NCBI GenBank assembly: GCA_910591455.2
Contig: OU342819.1
Span: 6,636,833 to 6,700,832 of the forward strand
Direction of reading: 5' to 3'
Source: Pholis gunnellus
Lineage: Eukaryota; Chordata; Actinopteri; Perciformes; Pholidae
DNA length: 64,000 bases
A model generated the notes under the pieces. That model made no database searches and was not told where the DNA came from. It worked only from the letters and a program-made list of their open reading frames with translations. This document shows, one piece after another, positions 15,217 through 28,117 of this stretch. Position 1 is the first letter of the stretch. Each line of letters begins with the position of its first letter. Made by a program: the position numbers and the translations under genes.

Positions 15217-18200
15217 GATGCTTCCAGAAAGAAGTCCTCAAATCGTTTCCAGTTAACGATTCAAGCACGGTCAAAAATCCTCGTCTTGGTACGTTACAGC
15301 TCGCTCATCAAATTAAATGCTGACACGCTACGTCCCACACCCTCCGTCTTTTAATCCCGTTTTTTCTTTCTATTAAGCAGATAAAAATGGCACCACCTCG
15401 AAGGTAGTTTATATTGTCAGCACCTTTAGGTCACAGGAAGAAGCTTTATCTTGATGTCACTCTTGTTACTCAGGCAGTCAGTGTCTCCTCCCTGAACCAA
15501 ATTTAATTTGGAGCAGTAATTGAGATCATCTGACGTCGTTAAAGATAGTCTTAAGAATGAGAGTTAAGTTTTGTATTTAGCTGCTGTTCACTTTTATATC
15601 ACACAGAGCGACCCCTCACAACAACAGGAAGTGAGTTTAATACAGCTGAATGAGATGACCTCTGACCTCAAAGGAAAGGAGGTAGAGCCAAAATGTTTTA
15701 GACAAAAGTATTGAATGAGTAGTTTTATATATTATTTAGAGGTAAGCTGAACACTTTAAAGTGGAAATGTTTCTATGCTTGTACAGGTAAACACAAAATA
15801 CAGGCGCCAGGTGACAATTCAAAATATAAAAATATATGACGTGTTAAGGCCCTCAGGCCCTCAGTATCACTTTCAAATATGTTTTATCCTGCAGATGTGC
15901 TTCTCATGTAATGTTATCCCTGTTAGTGAACACTAATGTAATGATTTACTCTTCCCTCCTCTCTTCTTCTCCTCTCCTATCTTTCTGCACAAGATGTAAA
16001 ATGAGTTGACAATTCTGTCTATCAGCCAATTGCTCTCAGTGATTCTGCAATAAATATTCTCCTTATTGGTTAACAGAAGACATTAGGTGTTTATGTGTCG
16101 TGTGTGTGCATGAGACAGCAGCTAGAAAGCTGCTAAGAAGTCAGAAAAGTCAGCACTGAAGTCAGCACAGAGGAGAAAGAGTCAGCATCTTAGAAAGAGA
16201 CAGAAACGGAGAGAGAGAAAGTCAGCATGTCAGAGAGTCAGTGAGTTGGAGAGCGAGGCAGTTTAACTGAATTATCCTTTAGGGCGTAATAGGAGACATG
16301 AGGACAGCGTGCAGGACGGTCTGCTGACAGCAGTCTTGTGATGGAGTGAGCCAAGCAGGCTCAGACTGAATAAGCTGTTTACCCGTTGATTAATTACAGA
16401 GCACACGGACAAAAAGCCTGAAATGTTCAATGTGGGTTGATAAACCAATAGATTTTAGAATAGAGCTTGGTTTGGAAATCTGTCCTTTTATTCTCAGGTG
16501 TGCCGTTGACTGACAGATTTTTTTGGGACTCGCTTACTCCAGGAATTTGTAAATATCCTGCAAAATGAAACCTTAAATCAGTTCACTACTGTTTGATAAA
16601 AGCCTTTCATCTCCATATTTCATCTTTGCATGAGCTAAGACATACTACTGTTTGTAGGTTCACATATAGGCACTTGTTTTACATTTTCCTATTGAAAATG
16701 TTTGATACAACTAAGTGTTATAAAATGAAGCTTTAATTAAAGCAACCAACACTTTTGACACAATGATTGAAAGAATACAAAAAGAAGAACTGACTGACTG
16801 ACACTAACATACAGTTGTTGTGTGTTGCCTCTTTCATAATTCTATGGACATTTGTGCCAGCTGTGTTAGAATAGATAAGGTGCTGAGGGTCTTTCGTTGC
16901 AGGAGGGTCGAGGACACTGTTTTCAAAGACAGTGCGGTAAACTTGCTGATCCTACATTTGACTGGGATGTTTTGTGTGCTGGCTGAAGGATCTCAGTGAA
17001 CAGATGGTATTCTTTAATCCTGTCTGTGCCAACATCATTTTGACCCACATTTCAGGAAAAGCCAGATTATTCTTTTTTGGGGTCGTGTCACACAGACTCG
17101 GTAATTCAGCGTAAAGGGTCGGTGTTTAATCTGTGACGCTTTTGATCAGAGGAAGATGAGAAGCACAGCCTGATCAAATAAATCCTCTGTGAACCTGGTT
17201 AGGTACATGCAGGCTTGATTAACACCATTGTGGGAGAGGTGAGAAGGATAACCTGACCTTACATAAACAATGTATCATGATTAAGGGGAGACTATAGGAG
17301 CCCTAGAATGTCATAGAAGTACTCCAATCCATCATTCATTCAATATCTCAATACGAGGGAAGGGTGTCGGAGTAGGGACTTCATCAGTTGGGCCTTAATG
17401 CTTAACTTTCTGGAATGTGTCAATAGATTGACCAGCTAATGTTAAGTCAAACGGATTATTGTTACTCTAATTTGATGTTCCCTCTCCATTAAGTTATCAA
17501 CACTATAGCTAGTTTTCTGTAATCCCCAAAGGACAGAATTTAGATTTCAAAGGTGGGGGGGGGGCAGTTATTAGATCAGGCACGAATTCTCAAAAGGGTT
17601 TTTGTTTTTCAGAAACCTCTCTCATACTGTAGGGAAAACAAAACACAAACATGTTCTTTTCATAATGTTGATGATGATGGTTGTCACAAAAATATTTCAT
17701 ACAGCAAAAAGTAATGAAATTGATCAATATATTGACTCAACCCAACGGCAAAAGTGCAGAATGAAACCACTTTGGTACCCATTTAACCTCATGTCATTTT
17801 TCACCTATTGCTTAGATTTAGTCAAAAGTTAGACTAATAGTGCCCTGATATCTGTCCTACATCTCAAAGCAATATGAATTTCACATAAACATATTTAAAG
17901 TAAAGCAAACCTTGGACAGTGAGGAGTAAAATGCATTTTGTCCATGATATGTAACAAAGTATGAAAAAAATATATTGCTTTTATAATTTTGGAGATATAT
18001 CAAAATATGATTTTAAATCCATTAAATCTTATGGAGCTCAAGATTTTTAAATGTATCTCCTTTTACAATGTTTGCACTCTGCACTCTGTCCTGCCGTCTG
18101 CCCATCAAGTGAAGCTTGATCCGGCATATCACGATGGAGGTCTCTGTAAAGATGTGGGCTCAACAGTCATCGACCTCCCTTTGATGCGTTTGCCTGACGT

Positions 18201-18285
18201 CTTATTTCATCCGTCTTATATTCCTGCGATCGAACACCAGACAGCCAGGAGCAGGCTAGTTATTAGACTAGCCCTAGACCTTATA
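15217..18285. other. Intergenic, no gene seen
   Basis: About 3 kb upstream of the minus-strand Ly6 gene and far upstream of ddah2. It contains short purine-rich stretches (around 16190-16260) and a G9 run near 17554, but no exon that could be tied to a protein. Confidence 0.5.
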
Positions 18286-19625
18286 AAAAAGTCATAGTAT
18301 AGCATGTCGAAAAAAGTCTTAAAAAAAGTTATAGTTATAGTAAATTCACAGTATGTTGAAAAAAGTCATGGTATATTATGTTGAATGTCAGCGTCAGTCA
18401 TAGGATTCAAGGATTATTCATTTTTGATTATGTAACACAACAAAAACATGACAAACAAAACAAAAGCAATGGTGTATTCCTGTAGTGCATATTTTTAATT
18501 TGCGGGAGGACTGTAAACAGCAGCAACAACAACAAGTCTCTGGGAAGATAATTTAATAGAAAAAATAATAGTATAGCATGTCACAAATATTCATAAAGTC
18601 ATAGTATAGCATGTCACAAATATTCATAAAAAATCATAGTATAGCATGTCACAAATATTCATAAACTCATAGTATAGCATGTCACAAATATTCATAAAAA
18701 ATCATAGTATAGCATGTCACAAATATTCATAAAGTCATAGTATATATAGTATGTCAAAAACAGTCTTAGTATAGCATGTCGAAGAAAGTCATAAAAAAGT
18801 CATAGTATATTTTTTTACATGCTACACTAAAGCATTTACTTTTTACTTTTTTATGACAAACTATACTATATTTTGTATGATTTTTTTTATACTTTTACAT
18901 GTTTTATTACATACTATACATTTATTTATGCACACTATACTATGCAATTTTTTTACTATACTATATTAATATTTGTATGACAAACTATGCCATGGCAATT
19001 TGTTTATTATGGTATACTATACTATGAGATTTTTATAGATTTAGTCATGACATTTTTTATACTATACTATGGTTTTATATTATGAGATTATTTTTACTTT
19101 TTATGATATACTACATCATGAAACACATTATTATGACAATTTTCATGATATTTTTAAACTACATTTTTGTGCCATACTATACCATGACATTTCGAACAGC
19201 TTTTTATGACATTCTATAGACATTTTCAATGAAATATGGCTCCTCTATACAGTATATATATGTTTTTTTTAATGACATACTATACTATCAACATTCCTAT
19301 TTTTCTACATACTGGTTCATTCATTTTTCATGAAATATTATACGATGAAAATGTTTATGACATTCTTATGGAATAATATACTTGGACATTTTATAAAATA
19401 CTCTATCATTATTTGTATAGCAAACTAAACAGACATTTGTATATCATACGAAACTATGACTTTTTAATGACCTTTTTTTATGGCATATCATACTGTGACT
19501 TTGTATGGCATACTAATATGACTTATTTCATGACATTTTGTGACATTTTCTATGAGATACTATACTTTATATATATTTTTATGAAGTCTTTTTATGAGAC
19601 ACTAAACTGTGACACCTTTGTGGCA
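18286..19625. repeat. AT-rich satellite in two inverted halves
   Basis: The left half (about 18286-18810) is built from variants of agtcatagtatagcatgtc. It includes five near-identical units of about 33-35 bp between 18568 and 18735, each containing atagtatagcatgtcacaaa. The right half (about 18825-19625) is built from variants of atactatactatgacatttt, the reverse complement of the left motif. Together they form a large imperfect palindrome with no ORF of interest. Confidence 0.8.
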
Positions 19626-20099
19626 TAAAAAGTGGAGGGTCCAGTATGTCTCAAAAAAGCGTTTGATTGAAGAAGAGATAGTTTACTCTAGCAGAAAATG
19701 TTACGCTTGGGATACTGTTCTCACCGTTTTTGATTACTATCATGTTTAGCTGCATTCAACATTATTGACAGCCAATAAAATACTCTAATCAACCTTGATT
19801 GAAACCGGACAGGACGTGTGGGGGATGGGGGTGCGTGGATGAAAGGGAGTGAGGGCTGTGTCAAACTAAAGTTAAAAACGCAAAAAAGACCGGAAAACGA
19901 GCGATTTGGCTTTAACAAAATAAGAGCATAACGGTCCCTAAAACGATTACGTATAACCTCTACGCATATAATGCTTAGTTTTGGGATTAATCACCACTGT
20001 GTTTGGGTTATAATACATCAGCAACACAACTTGATAAAGATAAATGTGGGGTGATATTCTCAACCGTATAGATGAGATGACACATAACAGCTCAAAACT

Positions 20100-20302
20100 C
20101 ACGGGCTCCTCGTAGCTGTTTTATTTTGAAATACGGAGCCGGAACTGTTCACATTCACAGTCGCCACCTTGACTTTGCATGAAAGCTTAGATAGTTGGTC
20201 CGCAGAGAAAGACAACGGGAGAATAACGGGAACTGCTGGGTCGGGTTGGAAATTAAATCAAACGAGAAAAACGCAGCCGAGCGTGAGAGCTGAAACAATC
20301 AG
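20100..20302 (+). promoter_or_regulatory. ddah2: Candidate ddah2 promoter and non-coding first exon
   Basis: This block is more GC-rich than its surroundings and ends in a good donor (aatcag|gtaagat, last exon base 20302). It lies about 1.2 kb upstream of the ATG-bearing exon, which itself begins after an acceptor at 21445. A further acceptor (ctttctcag) at about 21217 could add a second leader exon. This is inferred from splice signals only. Confidence 0.35.
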
Positions 20303-21523
20303 GTAAGATATACTTCTAAATCCGCCATGTTATCTGTTATTTGTGCAACTTCTGGGAGTGTTAGTGACAGTTCCCCCATTGGAAAGATGTGGAACCATCA
20401 TCAGGAGTGAGGCTCGCTGTGAACTGTTGACGTTATTTGGGAAGGAGCGGTGAACTGCAGGGCGGTGCACTCCTGCAGCCTCACAGTCGAGATGTTTTTG
20501 TTCTAGACTCGTATTCATTACTGCAGCTGGATAACTCAGGACTACGCAGTTAAAGGGATACATTCATGTTAAATAGTCAAAACACAAAAAAATAGTGCGC
20601 CAACGTGTCATTGATCTCGTTAGGAGGCATCTACAGACCCAAACAGTGGATTTAAGCACCGTTAACTGTGATTTCACAGCCTAAACTTGCATGGAAGTAT
20701 CCTTAAAAAGCTCTCTGTGCTGTCTTTTATATAACAAAAAAACCAAATGGAATATCAAAGATCAGCACTTGTTGCGTAAATTGTGATTCGGATTTAGGAA
20801 ACATCCGGTGTGGAAGTCCCGTTCTGCAGCCTCACAGTGGGCGACTGCTGCGAGGTACAGGGAAGATGATGAAAGGGCAATTGTCCTGAATCTCACACAC
20901 TGCCCAAACATGGGAAGGCTGGGCAGCATATTGCAGGGACATTGAAGAATGTTTCCTTTTTAATCTGGCTTTGGGCAATGCTGCTTTTTGTCAACTGTGC
21001 TGTCTCTTTTAATTCTGCAGACGGTGATAATACAATTTAACAATCACCATTTCATCATAGTGCAACTCTTTAGTGCTGTGCTTCATGTTAATCTCTATAA
21101 TAATGTCACAGATATTTACCTCTTTCATGGCCTTGAGATGTCTGTGTCCCACAAGAGATGAGATTTGTTTCATTGTACTCGGCTTTGTTTAATGTGTCCA
21201 TCTCTCTCTTTCTCAGGCTGGAATCTTCTGCTTCCACTTCCTGGAGGCGGGAATAGCCGGTGGGAGTACTGGAATGAAGGAAGAAGCAGAGAGACAGTGA
21301 TGAAGATGCCCTCCACGTTCCTCGTGGACCCCCTGATCCATCATTAGCTCAATTTACACTTTAGCTGGTGTTAGTTTTTGCAAGTTTAGACTGTAAAGAA
21401 GTTTATAACACATCTTTTTATTACCTCTTGTTTATCTTCTGGCAGAGACAACTTATTGGCCTCTTGGCAGAACACCAATACAACCACTTTTTATAGGCAG
21501 ACAGTCATCAGGTCGTTGAAGTC

Positions 21524-24500
21524 ATGGCAAACATGTGCCCATATGGCCGCTTCACCCACGCCGTGGTGCGGGGCATCCCGGAGACCTTTGGGAACGCGGC
21601 GGAGGGCGGTCGTGAGAACGGGGAGGCCTCAGTGGACCTGGCCAAAGCTCAGCGTCAGTTCGGTTGCCTGACAGGAGCCCTGAGGCAGAAGGTGGGCCTG
21701 CAGCTGATCGAGATCCCCCCTGACCCCGAGCTGCCCGACAGCTGGAGGATAGAGGATGTGGCCGTCATCCAGGGAGACACGGCGCTCATCACCAGGCCCC
21801 TCAAACAGCAGCGACGCAGTGAGGTAACACGGCTTAAGTTCAGCACCATAATCCTCTGGCTTTGTCTGATAAAGGGCAGCAAGCAGTCGACATTTGTTTC
21901 AGTTCATATCAGTATGGTGAGAGAATGACCTTGCAACAGATACTTCACTTGTTTAGATGTAATTAAGTTGCCTTTTGGAAGAGGGTAGACTTTAGAAAAC
22001 CACCTTTTCAAACCAAGAGGTGACGAAAATCAAATCCTCATGACGCCCATGTTTTTGTTGACATTTGTTCTTTAAAGTTTGATTTCTCAAAGCACTCTGT
22101 GTGTTTTTTGGCAGAGGAAATGACTTCTATTGTAGATGTCAGAGGTTCTGTTGACACATTATTTTAGGGGTCTGTGAATCCTGGAAAGAATGATGTAATT
22201 TGGTACTAATTGTTGGAGAAATAGGGATATAATTCAAATGATACACGTCCAATTACTAATTAGTTATGCTTTATTTTACAGGTCTGTAATATTTTTTTCT
22301 GGCAAGTTCAGTGGAAACAACGATTAAATTTGATCCTAATGAAGAACACAATTGGAATTAAAACCCAAGAAAACATTAATTAATTGTTTATTTGTTACTG
22401 GAAATATTTTTGAGGCACTTGTATTAATGAGGCACTGTTGGAATTTTTTTTTTTTACAATTTCACTATTTCCCTTATAATTCATGTACCAAACTCTATAG
22501 TTATTTTCTTCTTCCTACAAAATGATTAGAGGTTCCTTGAGTGCGCTGAAATCAAAAAACAATAATGTATATGCTTAGGAACCTGTAAGGCAGTAATGTG
22601 AAAATCATTTTGTTAATAATATAGATGGATGTGTAGTACAAACCGTAACAAAGGTACCGGTATATGGAAAACTACGTTGAAACAGTCAAGCTCTCTTATC
22701 GAATGTGTCGCTTTCTCTACTTCCTTCTCTTTACTCCTCTTCTCTCCAGGTGGAGGCAGTGAGGAGGGTGGTGTCGGAGCTGAATCTGACTGTGGTGGAG
22801 ATGGGGGCCGAGGAGGGGGACTCCGGAGGGGCCACGCTGGAGGGCAGCGACGTCCTCTTCACGGGAAGGGAGTTCTTTGTCGGCATCTCCTCCCACACCA
22901 ACCACAGAGGGGCGGAAGTACTGGCAGACACTTTCAAGGTAAGAGGCACGAGAGAGAAGATCAAGCAAACACATCTTTAAGTTATAAAGGGTGTTCAAAT
23001 GGGATGATGTACTTTAGAGGAACTTATCTAAATCCACTGCCAATGAACTTTTTTTGCCAGTGCCACAAAGACAGTCTAAGAGCCAAGACGCTCGTCATAA
23101 AACAAACCCAGCTGCCGAAGTGAGCAGGTGGCCATTTGCTGTCTCGCATTTGGGCAATCATGGTCCGTAAACGGCGATGAATGAGGCCGTTCAATTGGCC
23201 AAATAATGGAGACCACACAGTGGTGCCCTCAGGCCCTGCCGCCACCCACCCGTTAGTATTGATTCCTCCACTTCTCTTAAGTGCACTTCAGCTACTCCTG
23301 AAACACACGCAGACACTTTGCATCTACTCGCGTTGAATATGTGCGTCCGCGTGTTGTTGCGTATGTCGGGTATGAACTGGTGTAGGTGGGAGGGCTCATG
23401 TGGTCAGAACTGAGGATGAAAGGACGACGATTCACATCCACTGAAATGGGTTTCAAAACATTACACCGGCATTTTGCATGCTTTTAAGTTGTCCATCCAT
23501 CCATTTTCCTCCGCTTATCCGGGGTCGGGTCGCGGTGGCAGCAGGCCAAGCAGGCTGACCCAGACTTCCCCTCTCGCCCAATGCTTTGAAGTTGTCATTC
23601 ATAAAATTCAATACGTATTTATCATTGTACTAATAACACTAAGTGGTAGTGAAAGCTAGTTATAGCCAGTTTTAGTCTTGTCTTCCCTTTTAAGGACTAT
23701 TCAGACCAAGAGGTGGCAACTGCCTCTGATCCTTAACGAGACACTCCAGAATCACACAATGGGCTACTTTATGTCCGGCTACAAAGTAGTACAAGTTTGG
23801 CACTTGAATAGAGGTTATTAGTAACACTTTGTGCTTTCACAAAAGAGATGAAGGAACATCAAAAGAAACCTGGAGGGACTGCGTGTTAATGAAACCTTTC
23901 TACCTCCGTCTGTTCAGGACTTTGCCGTATCCACCGTGCCCGTCTGCGGTGGCGCCCGACTGAGAAACATCTGCTCCATGGGAGGTCCGGACACCATCAT
24001 CATCAGCAACAGTGACGGGGCCAAGAAGACACTCCGGGTAAGTGTTAAGAAATATAACTTTAAAGGAATGGAAGATTTGGGGAATACGCTTATTTGCGTT
24101 CCTAGTTAAGATGAGCAGATCGATATCACTAATTCAATAAGGCTGTAGCCAATAGGCCACTTTAAAACGTACAAGCCCAAGCAAAATCTCTGAATGTGTT
24201 TGTTTTTAATTCATGAAGAAGTGGATTTTAATGATCTGATATATTGGTATACTGATGACTCATAATTAGATATTGGAAAATTATGTCGTGGGCAGACTAT
24301 CAAGCTTATTTTCCATCATACATAGTCTGTGTTTCCCTTCGCTCTGTCCGAATGTGAACTGCACACATCATTTATTTCCTAACTGCTGAGGTCATATTAA
24401 TAATAGCACTAATGCTCCCTTTGAGTCTGTGTGTAATGCTGGGCGTGGCCCTCTGCAGTGTGTGTGTGTGTGTGTGATACTAAGTGTGCACGTGTGTGTT

Positions 24501-25586
24501 TGCCTCCAGATGATGGAACAGCTGACTGATCACCAGTATGAAGTGCTCACTGTTCCAGAGGAATCAGCAGCAAACTGCATCTACATCAAAGGTCCGTCTA
24601 AGCTGGACTTCCTGCTCCACCGGCCTGCAGAGGAATGTCCCGACAGCGTCTCTGTGAGTACAGCTGGGGATTTAATTTCTTTATTGCAGGCCTCGGGTTC
24701 AAAAAGACACTCATCTTTGTTAAATTAAAGGGTTACGGCAGCTTTATTTTATCCCTGGCAATTTCATATTGCGCTACCCTAAAGCTGGGGCACTCGCAGG
24801 AGACGGGATAGGATCGTCCAACTCAAAACTGCAGAGGTCAACATATCCTGATTTAAACATTGGATCCCTCACAGCACGATCCTTCAATGTTGACCTGTTA
24901 CAAATGTGAGTAGGTGGGAGGACAAATGTTAATGTTAAACATTCTCACATTTTAGGAGCTGAAACCATGAAATGTTTGACATTTCTACACGACAAATGAT
25001 TTGAACCATCATCAAGATAGTCGCCGTAAAATGTCAGTCATCGCTTAATCAACTGTTAGGTACAGTAGTTTAATGTTAAAGAAAGTATCACATTTTCTGT
25101 CTTGTATAAACTCTTAATCAGTAATGTAACTGAAGCATAAAGTGCAATATTTGCTTCTGAAATGGAGATATAACATGAAAAAGAAAATCAAGTCAAAACT
25201 GTCACTTTTAATTAAAGGGCACATGTGAATCTGTAATTTAATAGCATTTTGATGCGTTCGACAAGGTACAAAACACAGGAGATGATTATTTTGCAGACTG
25301 TGTGATTGATGTTCTAAACTTTAATTCAAAGAAAAGACAAATCAAGAACATTCAGTCCACAATACCAGCTGCTTAGGTCCCTTTTCTTTTATTAGCCAGT
25401 ATCTTCTTCCAGGAGTCTGAGATAAGTGTCTGGATGACTCAGTCACTTCCTCTCTCCTCTCTGCAGGCTTTCCAGAAGCTCCAGGACTACACCCTCCTGC
25501 CTACAGCCTGCAGCGAGGCCTCCAAACTGGGAGCGTCTCTGTCCTCGCTCTGCCTCCTCATCAACAGAAAGCACACGTATTTCTGA
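21524..25586 (+). CDS. ddah2: Dimethylarginine dimethylaminohydrolase family protein (DDAH2 type)
   Basis: Five coding exons: 21524-21823, 22750-22938, 23918-24037, 24510-24653 and 25467-25586, every junction in phase 0, 290 residues. DDAH enzymes hydrolyse methylated arginines (ADMA) that inhibit nitric oxide synthase. Family blocks are GRFTHAVVRGIPE near the start, EDVAVIQGDTALITRP, DVLFTGREFFVG, DFAVSTVPV and, near the C-terminus, LSSLCLLIN. The AVIQGDTALITRP and LSSLCL stretches match DDAH2 better than DDAH1. The nucleophile Cys (residue 280) and an Asp in TLEGSD (residue 134) are present. The residue aligned without gaps to the catalytic His of human DDAH1 (His173) is Arg177, codon CGA at 23957-23959. 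Activity on ADMA is therefore doubtful. Part of the last exon is duplicated at 30628-30693. Confidence 0.93.
23497..23585. mobile_element. Dispersed repeat fragment in ddah2 intron 2
   Basis: The stretch from catccatccattttcctccg through ttatccggggtcgggtcg to cagacttcccctctcgccca is a fragment I recognise as widely repeated in teleost genomes, probably a retroelement 3' end. It is truncated and non-coding. The class is from memory. Confidence 0.5.
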
Positions 25587-26370
25587 AAACTCATTTCTCA
25601 CCATCAGTGTGCTTCACAGCGTCTACATGTTCACGGTGGGGTGAAATATCAAACACTTTTCACAGCGTACTTTCTGATCTATTTATTTCTATGGGAAAAC
25701 ACTGACACATCTGTATGAGAATATGATCCAACTGTAACATCTGCTAACAGACTTACTTCTTGGCACCGCTGAACACACGGTGAAGCACGCTGGTTTCCTC
25801 AAACGTTAACATAACTATCCATGAAACCACTAAATTCAACTATAGTTTCACGGTTTTTACTTTTGATCACCACTTTTCCACTTTCTGCAGACTAACTTTA
25901 AGAAATGTAAAACAATATGGTATCATGGTATGCAATTTAATGGTTCACAAATATACCAAAGTATGAAGGGAAACGGTACAGCTGTGAAAATGGAACCTAT
26001 GTAAACAAAATGGATTAACCAAGTACAAATAATTAAGTCACAAATTGACACATGCCTATATTAACTAACATGGCACGAAAGGCAAAAAGTTACTTATGTA
26101 ATTACATTTTAAGACTTTAATGCCTTTGAGGAACTTAAATGGAGTACTTTCAGACCTGCAGATTTGTGACACTGTGCATCTATTTGTCCATAATACATGT
26201 TTGTATTTCAATACTTGTTTAGTTCAATACTTGTCGTTTTACTGACAATCAATTACAGGATGTGTAGCTGCTAAGAATAAAACTGCAGTTTTTATAAATA
26301 ATTAGCTTTCATATGTGAATTTGTAGAAAGTGTTGTGATGCCAATAAACTTTAACTGAAAAAGACAGTTA
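25587..26370 (+). other. ddah2: ddah2 3' UTR with polyadenylation signal
   Basis: The sequence after the stop codon runs to an AATAAA at 26343-26348. The same stretch is copied almost unchanged at 30694-31460, with its own AATAAA at 31434-31439. Confidence 0.65.
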
Positions 26371-26415
26371 TCTTGTGTAATTGATTTTGCCTGTTCACAG
26401 TCCAAGACCGTAAAC

Positions 26416-27503
26416 TATGGAGGACAGAATATGACTTAAGTATTAATAAATGTATGAATAAATACAGGAATAAATAAATGTTTGAATACAGAAATAAATA
26501 AAATAAATGCTGATTTAAAATTAATGTGTAGATAAATAAAAGTTGATGATCAAACAGGACAAAGAAATGCATATATATTTATTTCTATATTTCTGTTCAC
26601 CTACATTTATTTAATGTTTATGCTAATGAGGTGGGAGGTCCTAACCTGTCTAAAGCAGGATTGGTCACAGAAGTGTGATCGCTTCTGGTCTGCTTCTGCC
26701 TTGCACAGTAACATTGAAGTTGGCGAGCCCAGTGTTGCCAAATTGACAACTTTCTTGCTAAATCTTGCGAGTTTCCAAATCCCTTTGGCGACTTTCTTTG
26801 TCAAAAGCAACTAGTGACAAATCTAGCGACTTTTCTGGTGTTTTGGAGACTGACGTGAAAGCACGTATCATTCTGCAGTTACTGTCCTCAACGAGCAGCA
26901 GGTGCTGCCGTGAGCCCCTCCGCCGTCTCAAAGCACTCACAAGTCAATCTCACAGTAGCCTCGTGCAGCAGTCCCAGCTGCAGACTGTGGAAGCAATTAG
27001 TGCTGCTAGATAGTTTTTTTTTTACATAGTCTACAGGGATGATTTGCTATGAATCGGTTGCTTCTGTCTTGCTCCCCTACTTGACCAATCCTGCTTAAGA
27101 ATGAGGTTTGGACCGCCTACCTCATTAACATACGGACACAGAATGACCTTTAGTAAAGGTCATTAGGTACCAGTTAAGAGTATTGAGACCCTTTACCAAG
27201 GTGGCGGCTTGATCCTCATCCAAAATTCGTCGAGCCCCAAGGTTTGTTAGTATCGACGCGGTACTGGACGGTGAATTAGTCGAATATGTATTGATGTAGG
27301 CTTTGATGATGCCATTCTCTCCCTAGGCTGGTCTTGAATGCATTAACTGAGGCTCTGACTGTTTCTTGACTCAGGCTGTTCCATATCAGTGTTCTGTTTG
27401 AATTACAGAAATAAATGAAGGAATACAGAAATGTAGAAATTTATTTATGTCCGGTTTAGGCATCAATATTTATTTATACTTAAGACATTTTTCGTCCTCC
27501 ATA
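26416..27503. mobile_element. Non-autonomous DNA transposon with inverted ends, inserted in duplication copy 1
   Basis: The ends are imperfect inverted repeats: tatggaggac...ttaagtat on the left against the reverse complement of ...atacttaag...gtcctccata on the right, about 40 bp in all. It is flanked by gtaaac on both sides (26410-26415 and 27504-27509). The empty site is preserved in duplication copy 2 (accgtaaacagctg near 31497), which confirms the borders. No transposase ORF is present. A second, inner pair of inverted repeats (about 26628-26680 and 27055-27125, both with aatgaggt and agcaggattggtc) suggests a foldback or nested element. Superfamily not assigned. Confidence 0.88.
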
Positions 27504-27789
27504 GTAAACAGCTGTGTGAGGAAAAAAAAGACTCAAAACTTCAAGCAATTTCTTCAAATGTATTTGTTTTATTGGAAAGCAAAGATTTTAACGGTTGGAC
27601 TTGGCAACTCTCTCCAACTCGTCCTTCTTCTTGATGGCATAAGAGTTAGATGAACCCTGAAATTAGGAGAATCAGCAGTTAACACACATAACTCAACACT
27701 CAGAAAAATGTAAACAAAGACCAGGATTATAAGTTATGTTTAATGTCCACTAACATCAATACATATGTATTGAGTTATCAGAACGGTCA

Positions 27790-27912
<123 letters not shown>

Positions 27913-27987
27913 CTACAAGACGACAGAGCAGCTCATTAGTGACTGAAAGATTCACTTTGGTGGAATAAACACTGACCGCCAGAAGTG

Positions 27988-28117
27988 TAATGTATCTGAG
28001 TTGGTGATTGACTGGGTCACAACAGACTCCAGCCAATGAATAAGCAAAGACATTTCCTCTACGAGCACTCTAGCACACCAGGATAATGGGAGATACTCAG
28101 GCGTGACTCTAGCCTCG
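27988..28117 (-). ncRNA. H/ACA-type snoRNA candidate, intron 5 of rps5 copy 1
   Basis: Read on the host strand: a 5' hairpin closed by CGAG/CTCG, an H box AGAGGA (28055-28060), a 3' hairpin with lower stem TGTCT/AGATA, then ACA (27991-27993) three bases from the end. It is homologous to the candidate in intron 2 of the same gene. Stem differences between the two keep pairing (AGACA against AGATA, GGCT-AGCC against GGCT-AGTC). About 130 nt is normal for the class. The 5' arm (gaggctagagtcacgc) recalls the SNORA3/SNORA45 family, from memory only. Target site unknown. Confidence 0.72.

Noticed and set aside
18568..18735. Regular repeats of about 34 bp that could suggest a CRISPR-like array
   Set aside because: Units abut with no unique spacers, are AT-rich and continue into diverged copies; the genome is vertebrate. 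It is a minisatellite.
27988..28117. Reading the rps5 intronic elements as C/D-box snoRNAs
   Set aside because: No terminal stem joining C (RUGAUGA) and D (CUGA) boxes on the host strand; the H box, ACA position and two hairpins fit H/ACA instead.
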